Shown piece by piece: positions 1 to 11,640 of a stretch of DNA of 64,000 bases. The translations under genes were made by a program, and so were the position numbers. The stretch's first letter is position 1; each line of letters starts with the position of its first letter. This DNA is from Tetradesmus obliquus (Eukaryota > Chlorophyta > Chlorophyceae > Sphaeropleales > Scenedesmaceae): positions 124,001-188,000 of the forward strand of contig CP126196.1 in NCBI GenBank assembly GCA_030272155.1, written 5' to 3'. The notes beneath the pieces are model-generated. The model was not told where the DNA came from and searched no databases. It saw nothing but the letters and a program-made list of their open reading frames with translations.

Positions 1-628
1 GCCAGTGGGCAGTGCCGAGAGCTCTTGACAGCAGCCTTCTCCTGTACTGAAGTTGCACATGTGCCTCTTTTGCACCCATCATGCAATACACAATGCGCGG
101 CGCGTGCCTTGCGTTTGAGCAGGACTCGGAATGTCGCAGGCCATTGATAGACGCATGCTTTCATACGGAAGATGCACATGTGCACCATGCACACCTTCAG
201 GCAACACACACTGCACATCACGGAACTCACATCTGAGCAGGGCTTGCTGTGCTGCAGGCTTGTGCTTATACAGCCGCTGCCTGGGCGGCCCAGACAGGTA
301 TTGCAATACGCATGTCACACACACTCTGAGAAAGCCACCCATGTGGGTAGCCACAACATGCGAACCACAGCAGGCGACTGATGAGCTACCTACACACACA
401 TCTGCTACACTGTAGCACTTTGTGACAAAGTATAACTTTGAGCACAATCCTAGCTATGTTCCAGCACCTGGTCTGCAGGCTTGAAAAGCATGTTGCATAT
501 GTGCAAATCTTTACAGGCTTGGCAGAGTTGCTGGCATTTTCAGCACATGGTATCTAAGCTTCAGAACATGACACATGCTGCAGCACAAGTGTACGGTGCC
601 ATCGAATGCTGTTATTCAAAGCTCATCT

Positions 629-743
629 TCAATGGCGGCGCCTGTAAACTTGCCTGTAGGTGGCACTCTTGCCGTTGTGCAGTGCAAGGCTGCAGGTGAT
701 GTGCAGCTCATCACCGCCAACCAGCACCACCTCCTCGACACCT

Positions 744-794
<51 letters not shown>

Positions 795-2672
795 CAAAGG
801 TGATTGCCTTACATCACAGTTTGCGAGTAGACATGCACTGCAGGGTGACCACAGTTGCAAGGCGTGCACTGCACTGTAGCAGCCGTTTGTGCATACAGTG
901 CTTGCAAGGCTCGAGACACGCAAGGTATTCGACAGGGGGCTGGCATGGCTCACCTGTGCCTGCGTAGGCTCCCTCCCATCTCATCTGAAGCTGCAGGCGG
1001 CTTGCGGTGGCCGACGCCAGCCTGATGGAGTTTGCGCCTGGCAGCAGCAGCGGCAGCGGCAACGGCAGCGTGAACAGCTCGGCAGGGAAAGGAAAACCAC
1101 ATACAAGGACACCTCTTTACCATGTCGTGCTGCCATTGTCTTTGTGCGGCTGCTGACACCCTCCATACATGGAAGCCGCAGCTTTGCTGTGAGTTGAGCT
1201 CTTGCGTTCCATGCATGCGGGACACAAACTCCGCAGGCTGCCAGGTCGGCGTGCAGTGCGTGCAAGTCGGCAGGCGGCTGCACCAGCACATCCGGCTCAC
1301 CTTTCCTGAAGTCCCTGCGCTTGGCTGCGCTCTCTGCGCCATCAAGGCGGTAGTGCTCCGTGAACTGCAGCAGCAGCAGCAGCCCCAGCAGTTATTTCAG
1401 AACATTCAAGCGCTCCTGCTTCTGTCCAGCTGCTGCAATTTCCAATAACCTCACAGCTTGCCGCTGCCCTTTGCAGTGGCCAGCTTCTTAAGCCATGCAA
1501 TGTGCTGGCAGCTGCCACACCTGGCGGAAATGCAATGCAGGGCGCCCTTGCCACTCTATAGGCCACCCTGACTAGCTTGTTAGCTAGTGCCACGGCCCTC
1601 ACCGTGAACCACTCCACCAGGCTGAACACCGCCACATTGAGCACGCCTGCCTCGATGCTGATGCTCAAGCCAGCTCAGCATGTGAGTGTGTACTACACAC
1701 CCTTGATGTCATTGTCCCCACTTTCACCCACCGTGAACCACTCCACCATGCTGAAGACCGCCACAGTGAGCACGCCTGCCTCGATGCTGATGCTCATGCC
1801 AGCTCAGCATGCGAGTGTGTACTACATACACGTGATGTCATTGTCCCCACTTTCACCCACCGTGAACCACTCCACCAGGCTGAAGACCGCGAAGTGAGCA
1901 CGCCTGCCTCAACGCTGATGCTCATGCCAGTTCAGCATGCGAGCTTGTACTACACACACATGATGTCATTGTCCCCACTTTCACCCACCGTGAACCACTC
2001 CACCAGGCTGAAGACCGCAACAGTGAGCGCGCCCGCCTCAATGCTGTTGCAATTCGCCAGTTCAGCATGAGAGTTTGTACTACACACACATGATGTCGTT
2101 GTCCCCACTTTCACCCACCGTGAACCACTCCACAAGGCTGAAGACTGCAACAGTAAGCACGCCCGCCTCGATGCTGATGCTCATGCCTCGCAGCAGCTCC
2201 AGTGCGTTGCGCATGATCATGCCCAGCGACATCAGCGAGGAGGGGCCTTGCAGGCTGTCACTGGCGGCCTTGTCCTGACAGCAGCAGCAGCAGTCGAACA
2301 GATTATTAAGTATTGCTTATTGATGGTTCCAAGTGAATGGGCACATCCATGGCCTGCAGGGCGGCGCATAGTGTGGTTGCACCCTCTGCAGCAGAGCGCC
2401 GCCTCAGGGCCACAGAACGGGATGCAATCTCGACGGTGCATAAACTATGGATGCCTTGTATGCGATGTAGTCTCGTTCAACTGTGGTCATCGCAGTGAGA
2501 GCTACGGTGCTGCTTGACGCAGGACACATGCAACATTCAGTGGCACTGGGTGCTGACACAACTGACACACTGACAAAGCCAGCTGTCCTGCCCCTCTGTC
2601 CTTACAGAACTGCGTGTGCCTTACCAGCATCCAGGTCCCCACAAAGTCGCAGAGCTTCGTGGAATGGTGCAT
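629..2672 (-). CDS. Small protein of unknown function, four exons
   Basis: I do not recognise this protein. Proposed exons are 2672-2625, 2274-2119, 1364-1301 and 741-629, joined in consistent phase to 126 residues. The start is the first ATG after an in-frame stop. Exon 2 has a good acceptor (a CTG run ending TCAG) and a GTGGGTG donor, and encodes a mostly hydrophobic stretch (GVLTVAVFSLVEWFT) that could be one membrane segment. Exon 3 is charged (RLDGAESAAKRRDFRK). The last exon reads VEEVVLVGGDELHITC and ends RRRH-stop; a CAG|GCAAGT sequence inside it could instead be a GC donor to a further exon. Support comes from phase agreement and from intron 2 holding four diverged copies of the exon 2 edge, as in the better-known genes of the window. 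Upstream exons may be missing. Confidence 0.45.
1560..2118 (-). repeat. Four tandem echoes of the 3' edge of exon 2 (gene at 0.6-2.7 kb)
   Basis: Four diverged copies, about 128-131 bases apart, each contain the last part of exon 2 (SISIEAGVLTVAVFSLVEWFT) followed by a donor (GTGGGTGAAAG or, in the last, GTGAGGGCC). The authentic donor is near 2118; the echo donors lie near 1987, 1859, 1728 and 1600. Copies differ by scattered substitutions and one 3-base change, so they are not one sequence re-read. Confidence 0.8.
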
Positions 2673-4498
2673 GGCGCTGCTTGTGAGCGTTCAGCAAAGA
2701 TTGCTTGTAGTCTGCGACTGCACAAGAGTTTCACGTGATGCACCTGTACAAGTGCGAACTCCAGTATTGCGGTGCTTGCTAACCGCTTGCGAACAGGTGC
2801 TCTTGAGACGAAATTTGTGCGGATACCGTTATCGATAACAAATTTCGCTTATGCGCACCGGCTTAAAAGCTCCAGCTAACCTTGGCTTCGACCTTCAGTA
2901 CTGTCCGACGAAGAGAAGCTCGACGAGCAACTCTTTCAAGAGCAGATATAAAGTCAGACAATTGGTTTGAGATCACTTTTTCCCACGTTTTGGAGCCAAA
3001 GGAGGCTAGTATTGTGATTAGGTTGAGCGTAAAGCCGCGTAATAGCTGCGCGCAACGGACGCTGGATTATGGCACCACGGCATACAGGCACCAAAGCGAC
3101 TCAAATAAGTAAATTCGCTTGGAGATTCAATTGTTACCCTGCCAGACTCTCGAACAACAGCCACTGCTGGTACTGCGCTGCACGTCCAAGAGCGACCCAA
3201 AAGTCTATACTACTGCAAAGCTGCCTGCACGTGCTCACACATACTGCCCTAACATTCTCCAGCGGCGCAAACACAAGACCGAACACCCAGAAGCTCATGC
3301 AGGGTCGCGATGTTGTCCAATGTGCACAAGCTCAACACCCTGTCACAGCAGCAATGGGTTGCACCATACACACTCCAAGGCAGGATGCACCAGATGCAGC
3401 ATTTAGTGCCCCAAACAAGATGCAAATCGGGACACCATATCTGCATTGGCTTCACAAGTAGGTACAGTCAGCTGAGCAACCAGCTGACAACCCGGCCTTG
3501 GCTGCAAACGAGTGCATGTCACAATGCTTGCCAGCAATTGCAACCTCCGTGGTCCAGAGTGTCAGCAAAACATACCATCCCCGCAACAGCTACTGCCACC
3601 TGCAACCACAACAACTCAACTGCGTTTGGAAACACAGTTACGTGCAGCCCCACAAGGGCAAATGTTCAATCTTCAAAAGGTTTCCCTGCTGAGTTCCTGT
3701 TGGCGCTGCAACATATGGCTTGCAGCAGACACAGGCATAGCTTGCAAACATAGCTACAGTCTGTAGCCTGCCTGGTGCTGCTGCACATCCTGCTGCGCGA
3801 AACACGCATCCGTGCCTGAGCAGACCTATAGAAGCTGTCACATCACGGTATGACCTGCAGCAGCCACCACAACTACTGCTCTGTTTGCTGCACCCGTCAC
3901 ACAGAGACGCTGCAAGTACACAAGGTTCTGATACAGTATCACCAAAGCGACACACGCACCTCTGCTGCAGCACAATGCTACCATGTCAAAAACAGCTGCT
4001 GGATGCTCAGAGCACAGCGGTAACACCTGGCGGACATTCACAGTGTATCAGTTGATGCCAGAAAGCACCACAGCATGTGCCAGGCCGCTGCTGCCACAGC
4101 AGCTGCTGCTCCGCCCAACAGCACACCAGGGCAGCCCCCCAGCATTCACAGCAACAGCATGTCAGCAGCTGCCATGACAATTGCTGCTGTAAGCCGCCAA
4201 AAGCAGCCGCACACCAGCGACTGCTGCTGCTGCTACAGCTGTGGCAGCAGCTGCTAGGGGTCACACGGCTGGTGCTGCCGCCGCCACCACTCCCCCTGCT
4301 GCTGCTGCTGCTGCTTGTTCAGCAAGCTTTGCACAGCTTCTCGCACATGGTGTTTGCTGCAGCTTTCATGTTCACCTGCTGTTGCTGCTGCTTCTTGTTG
4401 AGCACGCTGCTCAAAGCTTCTCGCCGACAGCGTTTGCTGCAGCCAACATGTCCCAACTGCTGTTGCTGCTGCTGCTGCTGCTTGTACCAGCATGCTGC
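2673..4498. other. Intergenic stretch with no gene I can support
   Basis: Open frames here (such as the + frame at 3310-3753) have no recognisable domain, no splice-junction logic and biased low-complexity composition. The only structure I noted is the inverted repeat at 2809-2847. From about 4080 the sequence becomes CAG/CTG-rich and leads into the 3' end of the isocitrate dehydrogenase gene. Confidence 0.5.
2809..2847. repeat. Inverted repeat with a nested palindrome
   Basis: Perfect 10-base arms (CGAAATTTGT at 2809-2818 and its complement at 2838-2847) flank 19 bases. Overlapping the right arm is a perfect 12-base palindrome, GTTATCGATAAC, at 2828-2839. It is AT-rich against a GC-rich background. 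It could be a hairpin, a factor-binding site or the end of a small mobile element; nothing else in the sequence decides. Confidence 0.6.
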
Positions 4499-4837
4499 TC
4501 ACAGCTTCTCGCAGATGGCGTCGGTGAAGGTCTGCGTGTTGCCGCTGCCTCCCACGTCTGGCGTGAGCACGCTCTTGTCGCCCGACAGGAACGTCTCCAT
4601 CACAGCAGCCTCCAGCCTGAGGGGCAGCAGCAGCAGCAGCAGCAACGGCAGGTTCAGCAGCATAAATGTCATCAGCCGACTTTCACTACTTGCCGACAGG
4701 AACGTCTCCATCACAGCAGCCTCCAGCCTGACAGGCAGCAGCAGCAGCAACGGCAGGTTAAGCAGCATGAATGTCATTGTTGGCGACTTTTGGTTACTTG
4801 CCAACAGGAACACCTCCATCACTGCAGCCTCCAGCCT

Positions 4838-4870
<33 letters not shown>

Positions 4871-6940
4871 CATTGCGGCGCAATGCATTAGTTAGCAATA
4901 TGACAAACGACGTATAGTGACAGGCTTGTGGTGCGTACAGTACTGCAGCACCAAGCACCCAGCAGCAAGCAGCGAATCAGCATGTGCCGACATTATTAGT
5001 CGCCACTGCCACAGCCGCACACAGCCGGTGCCGCACCTGTCGCTGAAGCTGTGCAGCTGCAGGTGCCGCAGCATCATGCTGGTGGCCAGAGTATGTTCAG
5101 CATTGTTAGCAGAAGTTGGTTACTTGCCGTTTACACCACGTCAGCTGGCCATGCGGTCCGCTGGCGAGTTGCTTGCACTGTGGTGAAGCTGCGCCCTAAG
5201 AAGCTAGCTACACGACACAGGCTACAAGTGACACGCCTGTGCTTGAAGCTGGACCCGCAGCCGCACACCATCAGCCCCACAGCCACAGCCGCACCTGTCG
5301 CTGAAGCTGTGCAGTTCAACCCCTTTTCTTAGCTGGAATATTATTGCATAAAACAAACTCTCGCACACCATCACCCCGCACAGCCGGTGCCGCACCTGTC
5401 GCTGAAGCTGTGCAGCTGCAGGTGCCGCAGCATCATGCTGGTGGCCAGCAGCAGCGCGGTGGGGTTGGCAATGCCCTGGCCCGCAATCTTCTTGCTCACC
5501 TGCGCGCAGCAAACAGGCAGCAGACATCAGCAACACACAGGCAAGCAGTGCACGGCTGTTGAGCGGGCGCCAACACGTTCAGTGCAACTGCATGCTTTTG
5601 AACTCTATGTGCTTCCTGCAAGCTGCTGAGGCAATGTAGTGCAGCAGTACAGTGACAGCTTCGCTTGTGCTGTGCATTAAGAAGCTCAGGTCTGGATATC
5701 GCAACATATCCACAAAATCCGCAATCTTCTTGCTCACATGGCGCGCGCCCTGCTCAAACACAGCCACATCTGTGCCGATGTTGCCGCCAGGCACGATGCC
5801 GTTGCCGCCACACAGGCCTGCAGCAGCAACCGGAAAGGGAACAGGCAGCATGTCAGTCTCTCAAAAGCTCAGCAGCGGCACCTGTACCCCGCGGCCCACA
5901 CCTGCCACAATGTTTGGCACCAGGTCGCCGTACAGGCTGGACAGCACAGCGACAGCACTGCAACTTAGGCGAAACCTGTACCCCAGACACCCCACACCTG
6001 CCACGATGTTGGCCACCAGGTTTCTGTAAAGAACTCACAGACACCATGCATAACACCATGAGCGTTGCGCAGCACAGCAGCAGAACAGCATACAAGATGG
6101 GCAGCACCTGTACTGACGACACCCCGCACCTGCCACGATGTTAGCGACCAGGTTTCCGTACAGGTTGGGTGTGACCATGACGTCAAACTGGTGCGGCCTG
6201 CTGACCAGCTGCATGCAGGTGTTGTCCACAATCATCTCCGTGTACTCGATGTTGGGGTAGCGCGACGCCACCTCCTTGCAAGCCTGCGGCACACGCAAGT
6301 CAAATATGGACATTAGAAAATGATTCACTTGTCACAACAGCCCAGCAACACCCCTCTTCTGCAAGCCTGCAAGCACAGCCAAGCAGCAGCAGCAGCATAC
6401 ATAAGCTGCATCGGTGGTACTCAATGTTGGGGTAGCGCGACGCCACCTCCTTGCAGGCCTGCGGCATGCAGGAATCCAGACATGGATTTTTGAAGATGGG
6501 CAGGCGCATACAACATTATATACTCGATCCATGTAGATGATGTTGGGGTAGCACGACGCCACCTGCTTGCAGGCCTGCAGCAACAGCGGAAATTCACCCA
6601 CAATCAGGCAGATGTGCATCAGCTGAAAGGGAGACGGCACGTCCCACAAGGTGGGCGGCCGTGCTGTTGCAATGATAAATACAGGTCAGCAGCAAGAGAC
6701 ACGACGGGTCGAGATGTGCTGCTGATGGCTGCAACCGTCCTACATGCTGAACTTCTTACTTGGAAGCTCATGTAGAAAGGTGTGAACTTCACCCTTTACA
6801 TACACTCACCTTGAGGAACATGCCATCTCCCTTCTTCATGATGTTGGCCTTGTGCACTGCAGTCACGCGGCGTCTGTTGTTGAGAAACGCAAACTCAAAT
6901 GCGTACTCCGCTGTGCGCAGCGAGCGCTCTTCGGTGATGA

Positions 6941-6980
<40 letters not shown>

Positions 6981-9900
6981 GCAAGTGCGGGAGGTTGCAG
7001 CGCTGATTTGGTGGTGTTAATTTGTAGCACAGTTGACGGTGTGCTCTGTGCGCCGGCAGTGATGGCCTCGGCACAGCAGAGCAGCAGAGCGCACACAAGC
7101 GCCCCCCGAGTCTGTCCATGCTGCTGCTGCTGCTGCTGTTACTGCCGCTGTGGTGGGGCAATGGCGGCTACGTACCACAGCAGCGGCGACCTATTGCTGT
7201 TCATACGCTGCCTCAGCACACCTTGAGGCTCTCCACCACGCCATCTACCATGCTCCAGCCCACTGTACTGCCACTGTACTGCCACTGTACTGCCATTGTA
7301 CTGCCACCCACCTTGAGGCTCTCCACCACGCCATCCACCACCTCATGCTCCAGCCCACTGTACTCGCCCTCAAGGTTCTCCCTGCAGCAGCAGCAGCAGC
7401 AGCAGCAGCGAAATCAGGCTTCAGATACCATGTGATATGCCCTAGCACCTAAAGCGTGCACCAGCATGGTCAGCTCCTACGAACAGGAGCCAAACAAAAG
7501 TCAAACCAAGGTCAAAAGCCCATCTGATGACGACAAATGTCCAGGTCCTCATGGCGCACAGGGATGCACGGCAGCGTGAAGCCGTGCACCAAGTTCCTCA
7601 TCAACCCTCAGAACAGAAGTGAAATCTGAGTCAAACGAAAGTCAAACATCGCACCTGATGACCACGATGTCCAGGTCCTCGTGGCGCACAGGGATGCCCG
7701 GCAGTGTGAAGCCGTGCACCAGGTTCACGGCCAACCCTAAAAACAAAAGTCAAACAAAAGTCAAACAAAATTTAAACAAAAATCAAACGAAAGTCAAACA
7801 CCCCACCTGATGACCACGATGTCCAGGTCCCCGTGGCGCGCGGGGATGCCCGGCAGCGTGAAGCCGTCCACCGAGTTCCCCGTCCACCCTCATGACAAAA
7901 AATCAAACAATAGTCAAACAAAGTCAAACATCGCACCTGATGACCACAATGTCCAGGTTCTCGTGCCTCACGGGGATGCCTGGCAGTGTGAAGCCGTGCA
8001 CCAGGTTCACTGTCAACCCTCACGACAACAGTCAAACCAAAGTCAAACTAAAGTCAAACAAAGTCAAACATCCCACCTGATGACCACGATGTCCAGGTCC
8101 TCATGCCTCACAGTGATGCCTGGCAGTGTGAAGCCGTGCACCAAGTTCACTGTCAAGCCTCACAACAGTAGTCAAACATGAGTCACACCAAAGTCAAACA
8201 TCGCACCTGATAACCACGATGTCCAGGTCCTCGTGGCGCACGGGGATGCCTGGCGGCGAGAAGCCGTACATCAGGTTCACCAACAACTCCCAAAACAAAA
8301 GTCAAACCAAACTCAAACAAAAGTCAAACATCACACCTGATGACCACAATGTCCAGGTCCTCATGGCGCACGGGGTTGGCCGGTAGCGTAAAGCTGTGCA
8401 CCAGGTTCACCGTCAACCCTGATCAACCCTGAAAACAAAAGTCAAAAAACAGTCAGCAAAAGTCAAACAAAAGTCAAACGACAGTCAAATCCCACCTGAT
8501 GACCACGATGTCCAGGTCCTCGTGCCTCACAGGGATGCCTGGCAATGTGAAGCCGTGCACCAAGTTCACCGTCAACCCCCACAACTCAAGTCAAACATGA
8601 GTCACACCAAAGTCAAACATCGCACCTGATGACCACGATGTCCAGGTCCTCATGGCGCACGGGAATGCCTGGCAGTGTGAAGCCGTGCACCAGGTTCACT
8701 GTGAGCTCCAGGTCCTTGCGCATCTGCACGTTGAGCGACTGCGTGGAGGTGTTCTTCTTGCTGAGGGGCGTGAACAGCGTGCCCTTGAGGCACACCTGTG
8801 TTAGCATGGCAGCAGCGTTCAGCACAACAAGAACCTTGAGCACGTGTTCTTCTTGATGAGGGGCGTGAACAGCGTGCCCTTGAAGCACACCTGCAAGGTT
8901 TAAGGTGTGTGGCGGCAGCAGAGGGCAGCAAGTAAAGCAGCTCACATGCACCGCAAACGAAGAACCGAGCTGTGCAACACTACTTGTGTGAGTGCTTGCA
9001 GATGTTGCCACAGTTGCTGCACCTGCTGCATCTGTCTGATGCTGCAGCAGAAGACCCTGCGCCACACATGCCGCAGCAGCTGCTGCTGCTCTGCTGCTGC
9101 TGCTGCTGCTGCTGCGTGCTCTGCTGCTTCTTGTGCCTGCTGTCTGCTAGTGCGCCAGCATGCCAGCTGCAGTGCCAGCTGTGCGTGCTCCCCGCTCGCC
9201 GACGCTGCAAGCACAGCCGGCAGATGCAGCCCCAGCGCTGAACAGCTGCTGCGCCTCTCAGCTTCAGCGCACAGCTACTCAACAGCCAAGATGCGAAACT
9301 CATAAGTCATTCGATTTACATACTGTATCTCTGCCCACCTTGTTCTTCCTGATGCTGTCCAGCACCTCTGCGGGCACCTCCAGGCGAGGCATGCCGTCAG
9401 GACTGTGCTGGCTTGCTGGGCGCCTTTCCACTGCAGTGCTTGGCTGGCGCTACGTCTAGAGTTGAGGCTGGAAATGAACAGCATAACAGCCCAACTTGTA
9501 GTGTGCTGAGGTGCTGGCCAGCATCAGGAAGAAGTCTTCTTCCTGATGCTGGCCAGCACCTCAGCACACTACATCACGCCCACCCAGCCACAGCATGATA
9601 CACTGGTGATCATAACATAACAACATGTAACAGCGCCCACCTTGTTCTTCCTGATGCTGTCCAGCACCTCTGCGGGCACCTCCAGGCGAGGCATGCCGTC
9701 AGGCATGGCACCAGACAGCCCGTCAAACCTGAGGGGCCCCAGCAGCAGCAGCAGTGGAAGCAGCAGCAGTAGCAACAGCACTGAGCGCACTGGAAGGGCA
9801 GCTGCGTGTTTACAGTGCGTTTGTCTGCAGGATGCTGGGGTTGCGTGCAGACTGCGCGTGGCTGGGGCCCAAAGCACATCTCTTGAATGTTTTCAATGGG

Positions 9901-10647
9901 TGCTGGATCATTTGACAATGTTGAATGCTGAAGAGGATCTTTGGAGAGAGACGTGTCACTGCCAAACAGAGTACATGCCAGGTGTGCAACTGTGCTCGAG
10001 TCACTGCCCTGGCAACTTGCAGGAGTCCAACTCGAGTCCAGGCTGCAGGCTGAGTGTCATGCTGCGCAGCACATGCAAAGCCAAGCGGCAGCACACGCCC
10101 TGTACACGTCCAACCACTGCACTTGCTTGTATACAGGCTGCTGCAAGCCTGCATTGCTGCACAGCCAACGCCTCCACACGGCAACATTGCACACAGCAGC
10201 ACACACAGTGCCTGCAGCCTGCTGTGCCTGCTTCTGCTGCACAGCTGCGGTCCAGATCGCAGCCCCAGGCGCACCTGTCCCATCTGATAGGTGCTTTGAG
10301 CTGATCCACAACCTGTACGACTGAGTTTGTGACCTCAGGGCCGATTCCATCGCCTGGGATAAGCGTGACACGGTGCTCTCTGCTAGCCCCGGGCGTCTGC
10401 ATGTATGTCATCAGGCCCCGCCTCATCCCCTGATGCAGCACAAGTCAAAGCAGTCATTGTGAGCCTTGTGAGCGAGGCGTGAGTGCTGCTCGGCTGCTGC
10501 TAGGGCTTGGCCTGGTCACGCCTGCTGCGTGCACAGGCCTCCAAAGCGCCAGGCCGGGAGCTTTACCTGTTCTTGCTGCATGGCTGCCACACATGCTCCC
10601 GCCAGCTTCGTCAAACTAGACGCGTTCGAAGAGACTGCTTGCAACAT
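4499..10647 (-). CDS. IDH: NAD-dependent isocitrate dehydrogenase subunit (mitochondrial, IDH1/2-like regulatory type)
   Basis: The enzyme oxidatively decarboxylates isocitrate to 2-oxoglutarate in the TCA cycle. Ten exons join in phase to 383 residues: 10647-10567, 10429-10275, 9728-9641, 8795-8626, 7381-7312, 6941-6810, 6283-6130, 5817-5738, 5499-5396, 4616-4499. Family landmarks in order are [79 protein letters not shown] and a C-terminal [13 protein letters not shown]. The [13 protein letters not shown] form and the neighbouring CMQLV resemble the plant IDH1/2 regulatory subunits more than the catalytic one. Exon 1 (27 residues, Ser/Ala/Lys-rich) suits a mitochondrial presequence. One oddity is that the conserved RENTEGEY reads RENLEGEY. 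Almost every intron holds echoes of its neighbouring exons. It is transcribed divergently from the OPR gene. Confidence 0.93.
4694..4840 (-). repeat. Two upstream echoes of IDH exon 10
   Basis: Copies at 4694-4731 and 4801-4840 repeat the start of exon 10 ([11 protein letters not shown]) with its CAG-rich acceptor context. The authentic exon begins at 4616. Both lie on the 5' side of the exon they copy. Confidence 0.75.
5031..5320 (-). repeat. Two downstream echoes of IDH exon 9
   Basis: Copies at about 5031-5090 and 5289-5320 repeat the end of exon 9 (LHSFSDR) with the GTGCGGC donor. The first retains more of the exon ([15 protein letters not shown]). The authentic donor follows 5396. Confidence 0.75.
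5896..6028 (-). repeat. Two downstream echoes of IDH exon 7
   Basis: Copies at about 5993-6028 and 5896-5940 repeat the exon 7 end (NLVANIVAG) and its donor. The authentic donor follows 6130. The farther copy is more diverged. Confidence 0.7.
6421..6585 (-). repeat. Two upstream echoes of IDH exon 7
   Basis: Copies at 6421-6470 and 6538-6585 repeat the exon 7 start ([14 protein letters not shown]) with its GCAG acceptor. The authentic acceptor precedes 6283. Each copy ends within the exon and runs into unrelated intron sequence. Confidence 0.8.
7205..7252 (-). repeat. Downstream echo of IDH exon 5
   Basis: One copy repeats the exon 5 end ([16 protein letters not shown]) followed by a GTGTGC donor. 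Between it and the authentic donor (after 7312) lies a short tandem tract of CCACTGTACTG units at about 7260-7305. Confidence 0.75.
7500..8622 (-). repeat. Tandem array of eight echoes of the 3' edge of IDH exon 4
   Basis: Eight copies of the exon 4 end ([19 protein letters not shown]) plus donor follow the authentic one. Donor positions, counted as the CACC complement, are about 8623 (authentic), 8493, 8334, 8204, 8074, 7934, 7804, 7652 and 7521; spacing is mostly 130, with a few of 140-159. The spacers are made of GTCAAAC-like heptamers. The outermost copy (7521) has CAT in place of CAC, so its GT donor is lost. Confidence 0.9.
8838..8892 (-). repeat. Upstream echo of IDH exon 4
   Basis: One copy repeats the acceptor and first codons of exon 4 ([16 protein letters not shown] against [16 protein letters not shown] in the authentic exon starting at 8795). 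Substitutions show it is diverged. Confidence 0.8.
9335..9402 (-). repeat. Downstream echo of IDH exon 3
   Basis: This is a near-identical copy of the 3' part of exon 3 ([18 protein letters not shown]) followed by a GTGGGCAG donor. The authentic exon ends at 9641. Confidence 0.85.
9497..9573. repeat. Perfect 38-base-arm palindrome made from IDH exon 3 sequence
   Basis: Bases 9497-9534 and 9536-9573 are exact reverse complements separated by one base (T at 9535). The arms contain the exon 3 segment for EVLASIRKK, so this is an exon echo present in both orientations, fused head to head. A perfect match over 38 pairs implies recent origin or gene conversion. In the transcript it would fold into a long hairpin inside intron 3. 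Confidence 0.92.
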
Positions 10648-11188
10648 TTTGCTGTAGGTGTGCAGAAAGGCCCCTGTGCGCTGCCAAACCGAGTAAATGA
10701 CCTGACACAGAGCTGATCAACGCAACGGAATGGCCTGAATTGGCTTGTGTGACGTGCAGAACGTGAAATCGGATGGAGGGCGCACTGCTTGAGAGGGTTT
10801 CAGTGTCACGTGTTCTCTGCAGCAACGTTTTGTGCTACTTTGTTGCTTAACGCATTAGAGTTGCGACCAACATAGCACTGAGGCATCTGGGTTGCTGGAT
10901 CGCTATGGTAAACCGAATCCGGCAGTGTCCGTCATTGTTGTGTCCTCTCATAACCCACCAGTCAAATGTAAAACTGCTGATGTGCACTTTTGAGACATAG
11001 TAATACGATAAGAAGTTTGCTTGCGCCTACAAGCAAACACGGTTTCTTACAGGGACAGCGGCAGCAGCAGCAGCAGCAGCAGCAGTAGCAGCAACAGCAG
11101 CAGTGCCAAAGATGTCATGCTCGTAGCATTTGTTACAGCCCGAAGGACCGCAAAGATAAGGCCTGTATGAGAGCCTGAACATCCAGCT
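10648..11188. promoter_or_regulatory. Divergent intergenic region between IDH and the OPR gene
   Basis: The proposed start codons of the two divergent genes lie 541 bases apart, so both promoters and 5' leaders must be here or overlap first exons. I see no clear TATA box. A CAG-rich tract at 11055-11103 is the only low-complexity element and probably lies in the OPR 5' leader. Confidence 0.5.
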
Positions 11189-11596
11189 ATGCTGCCATAC
11201 AGGGTGCTGGATAGCAGCCACTGGTGCTGCCACCGCCAGGTGCATGCAGGCAGCAGCATGCACATGGCGCGTCCATCCAGCAGACAACACTGTCGTGGCG
11301 ACAGCAGCCAATGGAGTAAACCAACACTGGTAAGGCTTCAACACTCATGCACAAGCCTAACAGGGCCAGCAGCAGCCAAGGCTAGCGGGTCAAGCAGCAG
11401 CAACAGCAGCGATGTGCAGCAGGCACAGGAAGACACAGCTGCAGCCAGCATGCGCTGGAATCCACAGCAACAGCAGCAAAACCAGCAGCAGCAGCATACA
11501 GACAGTGAACCCGCACCATACAGCAGCAGCAGCAGCAGCAGAGGTAGAGGTAGAGGTTCAGGGTTGAGAGGCAGGGGCGGCGGCAGGGTGCAGCCA

Positions 11597-11640
<44 letters not shown>

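Noticed and set aside
3310-3753. 147-codon plus-strand open frame
   Set aside because: No homology, no start context or partner exons; the composition matches the surrounding non-coding DNA.
4077-4895. 272-codon plus-strand open frame
   Set aside because: It is the antisense shadow of IDH exon 10 and CAG-rich flanking sequence; its content is poly-Leu/Cys/Ser from repeats and it has no domain.
7500-8622. CRISPR-like appearance of repeats of about 130 bases with spacers
   Set aside because: Repeats contain coding exon text and donors, spacers are GTCAAAC-like low-complexity, and the DNA is eukaryotic.
9642-10304. 220-codon plus-strand open frame
   Set aside because: It runs antisense through IDH exons 2-3 and their intron; the minus strand carries the phase-consistent enzyme.
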